Below are positions 12,105-23,479 of a stretch of DNA of 64,000 nt, piece by piece; positions within the stretch are counted from its first letter, which is position 1, and each line of letters starts with the position of its first letter. Location of the stretch: NCBI GenBank assembly GCA_963930655.1, contig OZ005602.1, forward strand, positions 21,031,840 through 21,095,839, in the 5' to 3' direction. Position numbers and translations under genes: made by a program. The DNA is from Myrica gale. Its lineage: Eukaryota; Streptophyta; Magnoliopsida; Fagales; Myricaceae. Under the pieces are notes generated by a model. It had not been told where the DNA came from, did no database searches, and saw nothing but the letters and a program-made list of their open reading frames with translations.

Positions 12105-13238
12105 GAATTTGTAGAGAGAGAAACTCTCACCTGAAAAATGAAGGCTATGTTTGTTTCATATCTCAAAAAATGAGTTTATGAGCTATTTAATTACAATATG
12201 CGTGAGATCTTTAGGGACCTCAAATCTCAGTTGTAGGATCATCATGGAAAACTCTTTTTCATTAAATAACCTTATATTATGTAATCAGAATGTATGAGCT
12301 TCTACAAATTGTGATCATGTCCATTAACATATCACAATTGACCCCCGAGATACTGAGATTATTTTTGTGAAATCCCTTTTGCTAACAATTATATGCTTAT
12401 TTATCCTTCCACCATATTATATTCCACATGAGCTAATAGGACTAGAATAATATCATTGCTTAAGTCTCTAGCTCATATAATTCTAAATTCCCAGTCTGCA
12501 CCTAGTTGGACTTCCAAAACTTTCCAAAATCATTTTTGCAAATATTTACTTAATATATTATATAAGTAAAAACCATGAAAACGCTTTTCACAAAATCTCA
12601 TTGTACAACATTTTTATATGAGTCCAAAAATATACAGACAATAAATATATTGTCTCATCAAGAGACTGATGGATTCCATATTGAGCAATTGTACAAATTC
12701 ACTTACTATGCACAAGGTCCAACCTTATCTGACATATTTGATCTACGAAGATCATCACCAAATGATTCAGTTAAAGCACAAGCACACAATAAGCAAACTT
12801 GCATAACTCTTTCAGATCTAAGGACAACATAAGGTAATTGTGCTGAAGATCATTCTTTACATCAGCGATCGTTTCTAGAAGATATTCATCTTTGATCCGG
12901 TTCAATGTATGTACTCTTACATTGCACCGACTCGTTTGCTTAAGGTTATCACCTCAGTGACGGAGTCTATCATTCTATCTTATAGAGGCACAACGAATGT
13001 AGACCTTATTCATTTCCATGCATCTCGATCTAGAACAAAGTGAGTCAACAAGGATCTAAAAAGTCATACTCTCAACCTTCGATTCATTAATTATCGGCTT
13101 GACTTTTCTACAATGTTACTCAACAATATGGCATCTTATATCATCGTATGTACCCTAAATAATATACAAATGATTAATCAACAATAATTATCTCATAATT
13201 ATGCAAAAAAGATTGGTTTTAAGGGCATACATCTAACA
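12105..13238 (-). mobile_element. Probable solo copia LTR, minus orientation
   Basis: Read on the minus strand, the right end starts TGTTAGATGTATGCCCTTAA, a common start of plant copia LTRs. The other end is approximate, near the GA/CT-rich tract at 12090-12130. No internal coding sequence, primer-binding site or second LTR is present, so a solo LTR is likely. No 5-bp target duplication could be confirmed. Confidence 0.45.
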
Positions 13239-13740
13239 CTATCTTCACGCTCTATAAATAAATTTTGCACCTACTCTGCAAGTAAAAGATTAAAGAAACA
13301 TGAAAAGAAATAATTGTAGAGAACGTTCATGATTCAATAATACAAGATATGTGGTTGCTAAATTTGGGGAAATAATGGGGAGCAAACATAGGGTTTGTCT
13401 GATTTGGGGATCGAATGAGACATTTGTGATTTGGGGAAGACGTGGTCGAGGTATTTTCGGCATGAAAAATTTGTTGACAGCGTGAGTTGTACGGGAACCA
13501 CATGGACATTAGCTCAGTCAGCAAATTGGACATGCGCCTTGTTTTCTATTGGCCATGACGTAGATATTTTTAACATCTTAGCAAAATCTATTAGTTTGTA
13601 GACGAATTATGGAAGGAGGGGCATGTTTGGAAAAGATACATCACCACAAAGATAGCGGGAAAACAAAATGAATGCTATGGGCATATTCAGAAAAAAGTCT
13701 ATATCACAAGGGCGCGCATAATATTTTAGTCAATAAAAAA

Positions 13741-14020
13741 TATTAATCCCCAAGTGGTTGGCTTGGAGGTCAAGACCTAGAGTCTATATGTATACTCCTC
13801 CCTGAGGTCTCAGGTTCGAATCTTCTCAGGTGCAAACAATTATTTCGAGTCACTATGATAGTAAAACTAGACTTACTTGGCATGTGTGGCTTGAGTTGTA
13901 CGACCCGAGATTTGTCTTGGCGTTGACCCCTACTTGTGCGTGTACTGAGCCAGATCTGTCTGAGCTCGGTGTATACAAATATATGCCCGAAATTCTCTCA
14001 TTTTGTAAAAAAATAATATT
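13741..14020 (+). mobile_element. tRNA-derived SINE-like copy
   Basis: A Pol III-like A box (TGGCTTGGAGG, 13759-13769) is followed about 45 bases later by a B box GGTTCGAATCT (13812-13822). It sits in the phrase 'GAGGTCTCAGGTTCGAATCT', typical of plant SINE heads. The body runs into a T/A-rich end near 14005-14025. Flanking duplications were not identified. Confidence 0.6.
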
Positions 14021-14450
14021 AAAATTCTTAGATTTACGGAAATGCCAAAAGAAAAAAGTTGCCCGAGATCTTTTCATGCGCGGGTGATTCGGGCCTGGGT
14101 AGTGTGGATGTGCATGTGCCATTATTGAGCTTGCTTGAGTTGGAAGTTTCACGTCCTACTGTATTTGGGCCTTATAGTTGCTGGGTCCCGTCCTGATTTG
14201 GCCCTCTATATTTCGACGGACAGGCCAGCCCAGGCTGTCAGAGAGTAGTTTACTGGCCGAAAAAAGGGAAAGGGAATACGGTCTTCTAAACGACGCCGTG
14301 GACTTACTTCCCGCAAAGTCTAGGGCTTTATCGCTTTAAGATGACCCCGGCTGAGATTGAAGTCGTATAAACGAACAGAGAGGGAGAGACTGAAGAGTGC
14401 TCTTTTGTTTTCCGGTTGTTTTGCTAGGGGAGAGGGATAGCGAACTAAAA

Positions 14451-15955
14451 ATGGACAAGAGCATGCTAGGAGATCTGGATAATCTTCCAGAAGAAGATAA
14501 GCTCAGAATGTCGACCATGATCGACCAGTTGCAGATTCGTGACAGGTTCCCTGTATTCTTCGATCTATGTTTCTCACTCACTCACTTTCTTGTCTAGATC
14601 TATGCATTCACTTTCCTATTTAGTTCTGTTGTTTTTAGTTTTCTATGAAAACTTCATATTTCTTAGCTATATGCTATGCTGCAAATTCAAACGTATGCAA
14701 ATACTTCAATTGGGGGTTGAAACCGTGGAACTAGGTTTATATTTAAACTTGAAGGACGAAGAATGCCTGGTTCTTGTATAACCTGGTCACAATTTGAACG
14801 ACATTTCACGTGGATAAGACATTTTCAAAGAGAAAACACCGTTTGGACTGCGTTTACTTGTTGCTTTGTGATTTAGGGCATTGTTTTGCATAATCTTTTG
14901 TCTGTGGTGGGTTAACTTTCTATCGGCTTCACAGTTGGCCTCTGTGCTATATAGAGCTTCATAATCCTTCTAAATTTTGTGATGATCGTTACGTGAAGCC
15001 AGAATAAAGTTCTCCTTAAAACCAGTGCAGCATAAATGTTGCATCTGGACGTTTTGGGAACGACATCTCATGCATTACCGGTGCATTATCATGTGACTTT
15101 TAGCAAATTGTTTCGAAAAGTTTTTGTTTTGTTAGTGTGACTCCCTGCCTATGGTTTTCTGCCTGTAGGAGAGTAAGAAGTGTGCATGAGACATAACCCA
15201 TGAAGGCTTCTGTAAATAATATCAACAAATAAATACAATCTTGTTCTTCTTTGCTTCATTCCTCCATTATCTCCTGATTGGATCTCTCTTATCACCAACC
15301 ACTGTTCATCGCCTTGCGTGAAATATGAATATATGATAAGAGGCCTTTAAACTATCAAAAGAGTTACATTCCTAGCCATTTGATCATTTGCGTTAATTAT
15401 TAGTCGAGAATAAGAGGGTCAGGTTGATAAGTATCCTTTAGATTGAGGATTTCAGTTGGTTTCCATGCCAAAGAGAAATAAGAAGTTTCAACAAAAGAAT
15501 GTTTAACCGGAAAGTTTGGTTAGGATTAACTATAATGAGAATAAGAAGGTTTTTTTCCTTTATCTATCAAGGATTTGACTTCATAATTTTTACTACTTGT
15601 TCTGAAGGTGATAGTCTCAAATGGATTCTTAGTGTTTTAGGTTTAATTTTTTTCTGTTGGTAAAAAATGTGGGATTATTTTCCTGGACTTTTCTTAAAAG
15701 CTTTCCCTTGCCCTTGTCTTAATGCCTGATGAGAACAATCTCTCTGATTATACATAAATTCCTTGCAGCTTGAGGATGTATAATTCTCTCGTGGAGAGAT
15801 GTTTCAATGATTGTGTTGACACCTTTAAGCACAAGTCCCTGCAAAAGCAAGAGGAAACCTGTGTGCAACGATGTGCAGAGAAGTTTCTAAAGCATTCGAT
15901 GCGTGTTGGCATGCGGTTTGCCGAGCTCAACCAAGGAGCAGCCACACAAGATTGA
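14451..15955 (+). CDS. TIM9: Mitochondrial intermembrane-space chaperone TIM9
   Basis: Small Tim chaperone that, with TIM10, forms a hexamer in the mitochondrial intermembrane space and escorts hydrophobic precursors to the inner membrane. Exon 1 is 14451-14545 and exon 2 is 15769-15955, with GT-AG borders and a serine codon split across the intron. It has 93 residues, the same as in Arabidopsis. Exon 1 encodes MDKSMLGDLDNLPEEDK. Exon 2 carries both CX3C motifs (CFNDC and CVQRC), which form two disulfides, and ends FAELNQGAATQD. Residues 40-80 match the family closely. The gene is intact. The intron is 1.2 kb with no obvious insertion. Confidence 0.97.
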
Positions 15956-16894
15956 AGAATTTAACAACCAAGACTGAGATCGATAATCGCAAAGTTTTTG
16001 TTTGATTCTCGGTCTGAGTTTCAGACTACAAGTATTTTGTTTGGCTTTTTGTATTATTGATTAATCTTGTCCAATGGGAAAATCAACTCTGTAGATACTT
16101 GGGATCAATGATTTTTGTATCTTAGGTGAATCTATTATCAATAATTTGAGGCAAAAAATATAGCTCTTGTTCTGCACAAATGTCATGAATAGCTTTTCTC
16201 CATTGCTCACCTAACATTGTCAAAAGATCCACGTCTAACCCTGCAGTGTTTTTTTGTTTTCTGCACATCCACCACGATAGCTTGCTCTAATTGTTACCAA
16301 TCTTGCCAGTAACACGGCCAACTGAATTCATAATTTCGATATATATATATATCGAATCACCCTACAAAACGGTCAACCAATTGCTCCTGATGAAAGTAGA
16401 GTATACCAGTGAAGGCATTCCAATGCAGTCAGTGACTGCAATGAGGCACCTAGGGCTAGATACAGAATGCGAAAAACAAATTAAACACCTCACACCTTCA
16501 AACAATCCAAGCACAAAAGCAGGCACAAATTTTGGCTGGCCCACCTCTTGGGTCCATCATTGGTTTGGCAACTTTATGAGAGATCGCCATATCCATACTT
16601 CTCCATTTCTGCAAATTCAACAATTCTTTTGTGATAAGCAGCTGATCCGTTATGCGCCTGGACAAAAAATGCCTAAACAAAAATCTGATTGGTTATGAAA
16701 CCGAATTCACTCGGATGTCATAGTATGAGAATGTCTGACAGCATCACCTAGAAAATGGCAAAAAACAAAGCTCTAAAACGCCACATAAACAACAATAAAC
16801 CTACCACCCCATAGTCACCATAATGCATTGTATCCTCAGGGTTGATTGCTCAGAGAACAGAGATGACAGACCGTTTGGTTAGTGTGGTAAAGAA
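15956..16894. other. Region downstream of TIM9, no gene recognised
   Basis: The first 200 bases are probably the TIM9 3' UTR. A TA run lies at 16342-16352. The open frame at 16291-16698 (+) has no recognisable domain and is probably chance. Confidence 0.4.
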
Positions 16895-17370
16895 GGAAAT
16901 ACATTTTGCACTTCTAACTACCACACATGTTGTAATCTACGCCACAAACTACGAAAAACTTAACACAATGCACCCCAAGCTACAAAATAAGCTTACACTT
17001 TGCATTCCCTACAGTGGCGGAACCAGGATTGAATATATGGGTGTCGAACTTTAAAGGAGAAATGATAAGAATTTTTTTTTCGTTCGTAATGTAAAAATTG
17101 TCTTAGAGTTACAATGTTGAAAATTAGGGACTAAAAGCATTATAAATATTAGAATACATGTACCGTACTATGCATTGCAACTGAAAGGTAATAATTATAT
17201 CCTACGATTTTGCAAAATAGCAGTTGTTCTTTAACATCATTCTACTAACGAATTATGAAATGACAAAACTGAAAGCATGAAACTGTCGTTGTGCACATTG
17301 TGATAGTATTGCATTATCTACAAATTTGGACTTTCAGTGTACCAGTAATTGACATTTCCAGTTTTTTTGA

Positions 17371-17438
17371 GTGATTCCTTTTGATTTTATGGTTTGGATT
17401 TTGAATGATTCCTTTTGATTTTATGGTTTGGATTTTGA
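17371..17438. repeat. Tandem repeat, 34-bp unit, two copies
   Basis: The unit starting GATTCCTTTTGATTTTATGG is present twice head to tail with one visible mismatch. It lies inside the hAT element. Confidence 0.8.
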
Positions 17439-17587
17439 GTGACATTTACAGGCCGTCAAAAAGAGATTAGCAAATTGGTATCTTGTCTGCAACCCTCAAA
17501 GAAAAAAAACTCATCGTTAGTCTCTTCTGGATCCTGATTCTTGGTTGGGATGGTCCTGTTCTGGCTGTTACTAAGCCTGTGTTTGCA

Positions 17588-17650
17588 CTGTAAATGACAT
17601 GCCTCATACTATAAATGACATGCCTCATACTGTAAATGACATGCCTCATA
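17588..17650. repeat. Tandem repeat, 21-bp unit, three copies
   Basis: The phrase AAATGACATGCCTCATA recurs every 21 bases three times, with one-base variation between units. Because 21 is a multiple of three, frames stay open through it on both strands. Confidence 0.9.
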
Positions 17651-18023
17651 TGGGAGAGGTAACCAACCAACCTAATATTCTACAAGCCTCATGCTACCGT
17701 GAAAGTGAAATTATTTTCATGTCGAGATCTTTTGGGTCGTCAAACTATTTGAAAAGTCTGGGCTTGGATCCAAAGCAGCAACCAAAACAAATTTGGTTGG
17801 AGTCTGTTTGCCTATTTATGGGTTTCATTGGATTCTCTTATACAACACCCACAATCTTACTCACAAGCCCACGTATAGACGCCTATAAAAGCCAAGCCCA
17901 TGTACAAAGTCGATTTACAAAATTGACTTTCAGTGAGTGGCAATGTCGATAATAATTCGCACGCAGTTTTGTTATTAGTGGAAAAAACCGATGGTGTATT
18001 AGGATTGGCCATTTTTCTGTGGC

Positions 18024-18337
18024 CAGAGGTGCATCATCGGGCACTTCCTGAGTGAGATAAAGCGCGTAACATTCTTTCGTCCAGTCATAGTCCGCCACGA
18101 TCCTATCACCTCGCCGCTCCTCTTCATTGGCAGGACCCACAAAAACCTTTTGATCACCTCCCTCCTCCTCTTCTTTCGCATCAAGCGGAGGCACAACTCT
18201 GATGTCAGCGAGCTTTTTCTCAGCTGGGGTTGTCTGAGGGGTAGTGAAACACGCGGTGGTGGTAGCTTGTGGGTTGTGGTGGATAGTGAGAAAGAGAGCG
18301 AAGTGTTGTGAGATGGAAATGGGAGCAACAGTGCCAT
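18024..18337 (-). pseudogene. TIC55-like first-exon fragment (captured)
   Basis: TIC55 is a Rieske non-haem iron oxygenase of the chloroplast inner envelope. This piece covers only its N-terminus. The ATG at 18337 opens a serine/threonine-rich, transit-peptide-like stretch (MALLLPFPSHNTSLSFS). A frameshift near a C run at about 18240 then moves to the frame reading DYDWTKECYALYLTQEVPDD, close to the family's DYDWTEEWYPLYLTK. Similarity ends abruptly after APL at 18024. The Rieske and iron-binding domains are absent, so this is not a functional gene. It lies inside the hAT element. Related pheophorbide a oxygenase-family proteins are possible sources but fit less well. Confidence 0.75.
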
Positions 18338-18941
18338 TTGGTTGTGAAGTGTAACAGGAGAAGAGAGAAGAGGTTGGCGTTATCGGATAAAGAGATCGAG
18401 GAATCGGTGAGCCGGTTTGTGTTGTGTACTTGTGCGTGTCAAGGGAACTGTAATGGCGACGATAAGTATGGCCCCCTCAAAGCTCAACTTTTTACGGATT
18501 TTGCCATCATCACCCTCGAGGACGAGGCTTTTGCCAATGAAGCCACCGCATTGCGCACCACTCCAGGCAGTCCAACCACAGGTATTAGTGACAAGAAAAG
18601 GCCACCGGATTTGTCCCCAAGAGTAAAACTCTAGTTGGCCTAGGCTGATGGGTATCAGGCCTAGGCCAACTAATGAAAAAAAAAACAAAAGAACAAAACA
18701 AATTACATGTAAAATTTTCTGTTGTGCGGGAAATGGGTATCGACCGCCCTGGTTCGATACCCTCTCGTCCCGCCACTGATTCCCTATTAAGATCTGGCCA
18801 TTAAAATTAATGAGAAATACGTCATACGACACAATATTAATGGAAAAATTATAATATGGAATGCAAAATGCATACATCTTAGTAGTTTGGAATGCAAATT
18901 GAAAAAATGTGAGTTAAAAGGTGCAAAATATAATTATCTCC

Positions 18942-20035
18942 TTTAGTAAATTATTTATCTATTTCTAAAAGTAGCTACTCAACAATAAAAGCCACGGGAC
19001 CACTCTTCAACCTATCTAGAATTTAAAACAGCTATTTCCTGCGACAAAGAAGCTAAGTAAGCATGTGTCCTTTGCGTTTTAGATCATAGCGGTACATTAA
19101 AACATTAAATGGAACCAGAAATAATCAAGTAAATGACCATTTACTGACTGAGGGAGAAGATAAGCAAACACAAGCATTTGCTGCACTAAGTGCACACTCC
19201 CTTTGTTGTGACCAAAGCCGTGAAGAGGTACCAACTGAAATCCAATTGTAATACATTTTAGTGATAATGTCATTGCCTACCACTGAGTAATAATTAGGGC
19301 GGACGGAAACATGGTCCTGTTTATGGGGTCAAATCAATTTGCTCGAAGAAGAAATACTTGATTATCAATCTCATCGATGCTGTATGATACATACTGATAC
19401 CAAATTTCATCAATTGAATCGAGTTTTAGAGAAATCCGAGGCATCTAAGTCATACAAGTAAAGACATCTATTCATTGATGATTGATAAGGAAAACAAAAA
19501 CAATCCGTTTTTGTCTGTCTACTGACGATTTAGTTTAGAGGATGCTTGCATATGTAGATGGATAGAACTTGCACTTAAGATATAAACCAGAAGAACTACC
19601 CCATTAGAGAAACAGGACAGAAAAAGGAGGAGAAGAGCTTACCTCGATGAACTGCAATTGATGGTGGTTCGGTTGTTCGGCAATAGAGAGGAGTTAGAAG
19701 CGTAGCAGGGGGATAGGGACGGAAGGTGAAGAGAGGGGGCCGAGTTGGAGAACGAAAAGGGATGCGGAGCGCGGGAGAGGGGCACGAGAGGGAGGAGCGA
19801 TCTTTGCAATCTGCAATTGGCGCGTCTCCCGCGATGGGATTCTGGACACCCACCCAGTCTACGGAAATGATTTTACGTGGAAACAAACCGACTTAACGAC
19901 AAAAAGTGAGAACAAAACTGAAAAAACGTTGGGAGGCGGAGAACAAATGGAATAGATCTTCATTGGGTGTCAGGTTGGGCTTGGGTTTTGATTTTGACTT
20001 TTAGCAGGCAAATTTTCCGAGAACCCCTAATTGAT
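18942..20035. other. Intergenic stretch, no gene recognised
   Basis: The minus-strand frame at 19596-19886 is proline/serine-rich and ends near a possible splice donor. It could be a captured first exon, but I recognise no family. Confidence 0.35.
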
Positions 20036-20463
20036 TAGTGCTGCAGACAATTGGACAGTAAATCGTATCGAATTTATGATTTTGGTCCGCATTTAAAAAA
20101 TGTGTTATATTTTGGTCGGTTCGATCCAGGTCTTTTGAGATTTAGTTTGGGTCTTGGATCGGATTTATTAATTTAAATAATAATTTTTTTTAAAAAAATA
20201 GTACAAACTTTAAACTTAAAAAATAAAAACTCTAACTCAAAACTATGCATTTTAACGCCCTCCCTAGTCCTTTGAGTCCTTTCTGGCATTCTCCCTTCGA
20301 AATTAAGTCCTCTCTTTCCCCTGATTTACAAAAAAAAACTTAAGAAAAAAAACAATCTGGACCACTTAAGTGGTCCGGCCCTTCATTTTAAGTACAACAA
20401 AAAATCAAGTCCAACCAGATTCCGGTCCAAAAACCAGACCGAATTTTCAGTTGTGCAGCCTTA
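20036..20463. mobile_element. hAT MITE with 7/8-matching target duplication
   Basis: The ends are TAGTGCTGCAGACAATTGG at the left and the complement, TAAGGCTGCACAACTG, at the right. They are flanked by TAATTGAT (20028-20035) and TTATTGAT (20464-20471). Subterminal motifs GGTCCG/GGACC and a palindrome GGACCACTTAAGTGGTCC link it to the elements at 23480 and 32354. It has no coding capacity. Confidence 0.7.
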
Positions 20464-20498
20464 TTATTGATACTTCCTATCGTACAAATATATGATGT

Positions 20499-21185
20499 GT
20501 TAATTATACTTTTTGCACCTATGTGGTTTGGAGTTTTAACACTTGGTATCTTATTATTTTAATTTTGAGACAGTTTCACCTTCGTGGTTTGGGGGTCTTA
20601 ACACTTTGTACCTCCATCAATTTATCCGTTATTTCAACGGAAAAAGTCAATCATGTGCAAAACACATGACAAATTTTTTTGGTGCAAAGTATTTCAAAAA
20701 TAAAAGATTGAGGTGCAAAATATCGAATCTCCCAAACTACATGAGTGCAAAGTGTATCCCACAAACTACGTGGGTACAAAGTGTAATTAAGCCTTTTTGA
20801 ATATTTGGGGCAAAATGAGTAAGATTGTGTTTGAGAAGTAAAATTTTAGGGTAGTTAAAACTTTAGGTATTGGGGTTGATGAAAAGTGAAGAGAGAGTGA
20901 AAAAGAAAAAAAATGTATGAAAATTGATGAAAAAGTGAGGAGAGAGAGTGTTTTGCAATGATGATAAAATTTTATGTGGGTAAAATTTTATTACTCAAAC
21001 AGAGCCTAAGCGAGCTACGCGAAGAACACGTGATTGACTTTTCTTTTCAAAATAACGGATAATAGACGGCGGGGTGCAAAGTGTCAAGACTCACAAACCA
21101 CGTGAGTAAAAATGTCTCAAAATTGAAAGAACGGGGTGTAAAGTGTCAGATCCCTAAATCACATGAGTGCAAAATGTAATTAACC
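20499..21185. mobile_element. Foldback MITE interrupted by a second MITE
   Basis: The left arm begins GTTAATTATACTTTTTGCAC. The right arm on the minus strand begins GGTTAATTACATTTTGCAC. Both continue for about 160 bases through TTTTGAGACA and AAGTCAATCA. An extra right-type arm ends near 20792, so the element may be a compound of two related copies. An unrelated MITE sits at about 20828-21007. Confidence 0.65.
20828..21007. mobile_element. Small inner MITE
   Basis: The ends TTGTGTTTGAGAAGTAAAATT and, on the minus strand, CTCTGTTTGAGTAATAAAATT are inverted repeats. The core is GA-rich. It lies within the foldback element at 20499-21185 and must have inserted later. Its target duplication is unclear. 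Confidence 0.5.
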
Positions 21186-22077
21186 TATTAAGATAAACTT
21201 AAGTTATGCAACAACAACACTCTACGGTAATCCTAAGCCAATATAGTATTAAGCTCGACTTCTAGGAACCAAGAACAAATAAAAAAGGCTTCAAGACGAA
21301 GAAGAAGTCTTATATTACACTAACAACCCTATAATGAGCGATGGTGCAAATAAAACTAACAATAAATATTTATGAAAAAAGTCATATTGTCTCATAAACT
21401 ATTAACCTAATCTCAAATAAAGTCTAAATTATTGCTTTGATAGATTGAGTTCTAGAATTATTAATTTTTATCGATGTGCGCTTATAAAAGAGATTCAATA
21501 GTCAAAATCGTGCTACATATTATAAATAAGTCAAGTAACACGATTTTGATGGTTGAATTTTATTTTAAACCGTAAATAAATTGATTTTAAAAATTTAAAG
21601 ATTTAATAGGTCAAAATGGTAGTTAAGATTCCTATTTAAAATTATTTTGTTGGTTTGAAGAGCAAAATGACTTTTCCCAATATTTATTGAATCATAAATC
21701 TTTTCACGTAGTACACACGATTCCAAGTTCCAACCATGTAGCTTGATCCATAATAGATTGTGACAAAAAAAAACGACTTTCGCGCACTCGAGTTGGGAAA
21801 ATCTTCGCAATTTGTATTTGCATTTGTCTTCCTAACACTGAATATTTTTAATATAATATTAGAATAAGAAAAGAATGCATATTTTTAATGTTGAAAGAAC
21901 GTGGTACATTTATTTTTAAAGGTCTTAAAACTAATATATAAACTATTTCTTAACAATTTTATATTACATTATAGACAAATAAGAACAAATTAAACTTTAT
22001 TTTCATTATATTATTGTTCTGGCTTAAAAAAAAAGAATATTTTTTTGCTTTCATCTCTTAAGAGAAAATTCTTCTTA
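21186..22077. other. AT-rich intergenic stretch, no gene recognised
   Basis: I found no open frame with a recognisable domain. Long A/T tracts suggest decayed MITE sequence. Confidence 0.4.
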
Positions 22078-22608
22078 GAGCATTCATAGCAGGTTCTCTA
22101 TTCTAACATTTTTGTTAGAATATAAAACCAATTTAATAAAAAAAAAGTAAAAAAACATCATGTACCAGCTTATCTATTATAACAAAAAAAAAATTAACAT
22201 GTGAACAGTAGTTTTCTATTTTTAGAGAACTACTATTCACTTTACTATTTTAAAATATTAATATCTATCTTTTTTTTCTTTTCTTCTCTCATACTCTCCC
22301 TCTCTTTTCTTTTCTTTTATTTTTCTTTTCTTCCTAAGCTCTCACGTTCTTCCTCTCTTTTATTTTATTTTTTCCTTTTTATTTTCTTCCTCTCATACCC
22401 TTAAAAACAAAAATTTAAAAATATAAATATTAGAAAAAGAATAAAGAAATCTTTGAAAAGTAATATTTAAATAGAATAGTAAAAAATAGATAGCTAAAAT
22501 AGAGAAGCTATTGTGAGTGTTTTTAAAAATTTGATATTTAAAATATAAAAATGTGTGTATTTTGGTTAAAATAGAGAGCCAAATTTGAAGAAGCTGCTAG
22601 GAATGCTC
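22078..22608. mobile_element. PIF/Harbinger (Tourist-like) MITE
   Basis: The left end is GAGCATTCATAGCAGGTTCT and the right end on the minus strand is GAGCATTCCTAGCAGCTTCT. Both are flanked by the trinucleotide TTA (22075-22077 and 22609-22611), the target duplication of the Harbinger superfamily. The 531-bp interior is extremely AT-rich with pyrimidine runs and codes for nothing. Confidence 0.85.
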
Positions 22609-23471
22609 TTAGCTGATACGATTTTCACGTGGGACACGCTCCACCAACTAGTTTGATCCTTAACACAAGGGTTGAAGAAGGAAAATTATAGGTTTTCTTG
22701 CACGTTTAATGTAATAATAGCCAAATCATTTGGTAATACAATCTCTAATAATTGATTGACCCTGATAAGCCAAGGATTTGCTTAATAGAAATGAGATTGA
22801 AATTTATATTGCACGATAATAAAAATTTCGTCATATTCGTGTTTGGGTGCCAAATTTGACCATGCATAATAAAATAATTACAATATCATCTCTATTTTAT
22901 CATATCATTCATTTATCCTTTAATAAATATAAACAAATTCATTCAAATCATCTATCTTTTCACTTTTTCACATAACTCTCGTATTCCAAAATTTTAATCA
23001 TCCAAAAATTTTGGCACACAAACACTTAATCATTGAAGTTTTAAAATATATTAATATAATAAGAAGATATTTCATGGCAAACCTGTTACCTTCTTTTGCC
23101 TCTAGAATTAAGCATGGCGTTTCATTTTTTCTCGATTGGCCACCAAGTCTCTCACTACATGTATATTGAGTTTCTTTTCTTCTTCAAATACAGTAATACT
23201 AAACTTAACATATGTTTTCTTATTTAAATCTTGTTGTTCCCCTTTGTTTTCCATCTTCATTGGACTTGACAAAGAGCAACTTCAAGCAATATATATAAAA
23301 AGTAAAGTTGCTCTACCATCGAATATCTTTTCTCGAGTAGAAGCCGTCGTCACCATGAGCTACGATAGTATGGTGTCTCGAATCTTTTGGTCCGTTTTAT
23401 GTTTATGTTGTGATCCGATTCTTGAAGTCAGTTTGTATTATGTTCTAATTTTCGTAGCTGGTTTGTATGGT
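22609..23471. other. AT-rich intergenic stretch, no gene recognised
   Basis: A 178-codon frame from 23136 runs into the hAT MITE and has no recognisable domain. The part at 22850-23030 resembles AT-rich MITE text also seen at 24770-24960 and 34800-35180. Confidence 0.35.
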
Positions 23472-23479
23472 GTTCTGAC

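Larger units (their letters stand above)
17012..18778. mobile_element. Non-autonomous hAT element carrying a TIC55 exon fragment
   Basis: The left end is CAGTGGCGGAACCAGG and the right end is the complement, CCTCTCGTCCCGCCACTG. Both are flanked by the identical 8-bp duplication ATTCCCTA (17004-17011 and 18779-18786), the length expected for hAT transposition. The interior has no transposase. It holds small tandem repeats and a minus-strand piece of a chloroplast protein gene (18024-18337). The right subterminal part is repeated at 25948-26051. Confidence 0.8.
16895..18941. mobile_element. Foldback MITE split by a hAT insertion
   Basis: The left arm (16895-17011) starts GGAAATACATTTTGCACTTC. 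The right arm (about 18787-18941) is its diverged inverted copy, starting GGAGATAATTATATTTTGCA on the minus strand. Phrases such as 'AATGCAAAATGCAT' and 'TTTGCATTCC' occur in both. The hAT element at 17012-18778 lies between the arms with its own target duplication. Removing it leaves a foldback of about 270 bp. Confidence 0.55.

Noticed and set aside
13812-13822. GGTTCGAATCT as part of a tRNA gene
   Set aside because: No cloverleaf stems can be formed around it, so it fits a SINE head.
16291-16698. 135-codon frame downstream of TIM9
   Set aside because: No recognisable domain, no splice context, and both strands are open.
17467-17670. Minus-strand frame with repeated MRHVIYS
   Set aside because: Its repeats come from the 21-bp DNA tandem repeat, not from a protein repeat family.
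22201-22404. Phenylalanine-rich 67-codon frame
   Set aside because: It is pyrimidine-rich filler of the Harbinger-type MITE.
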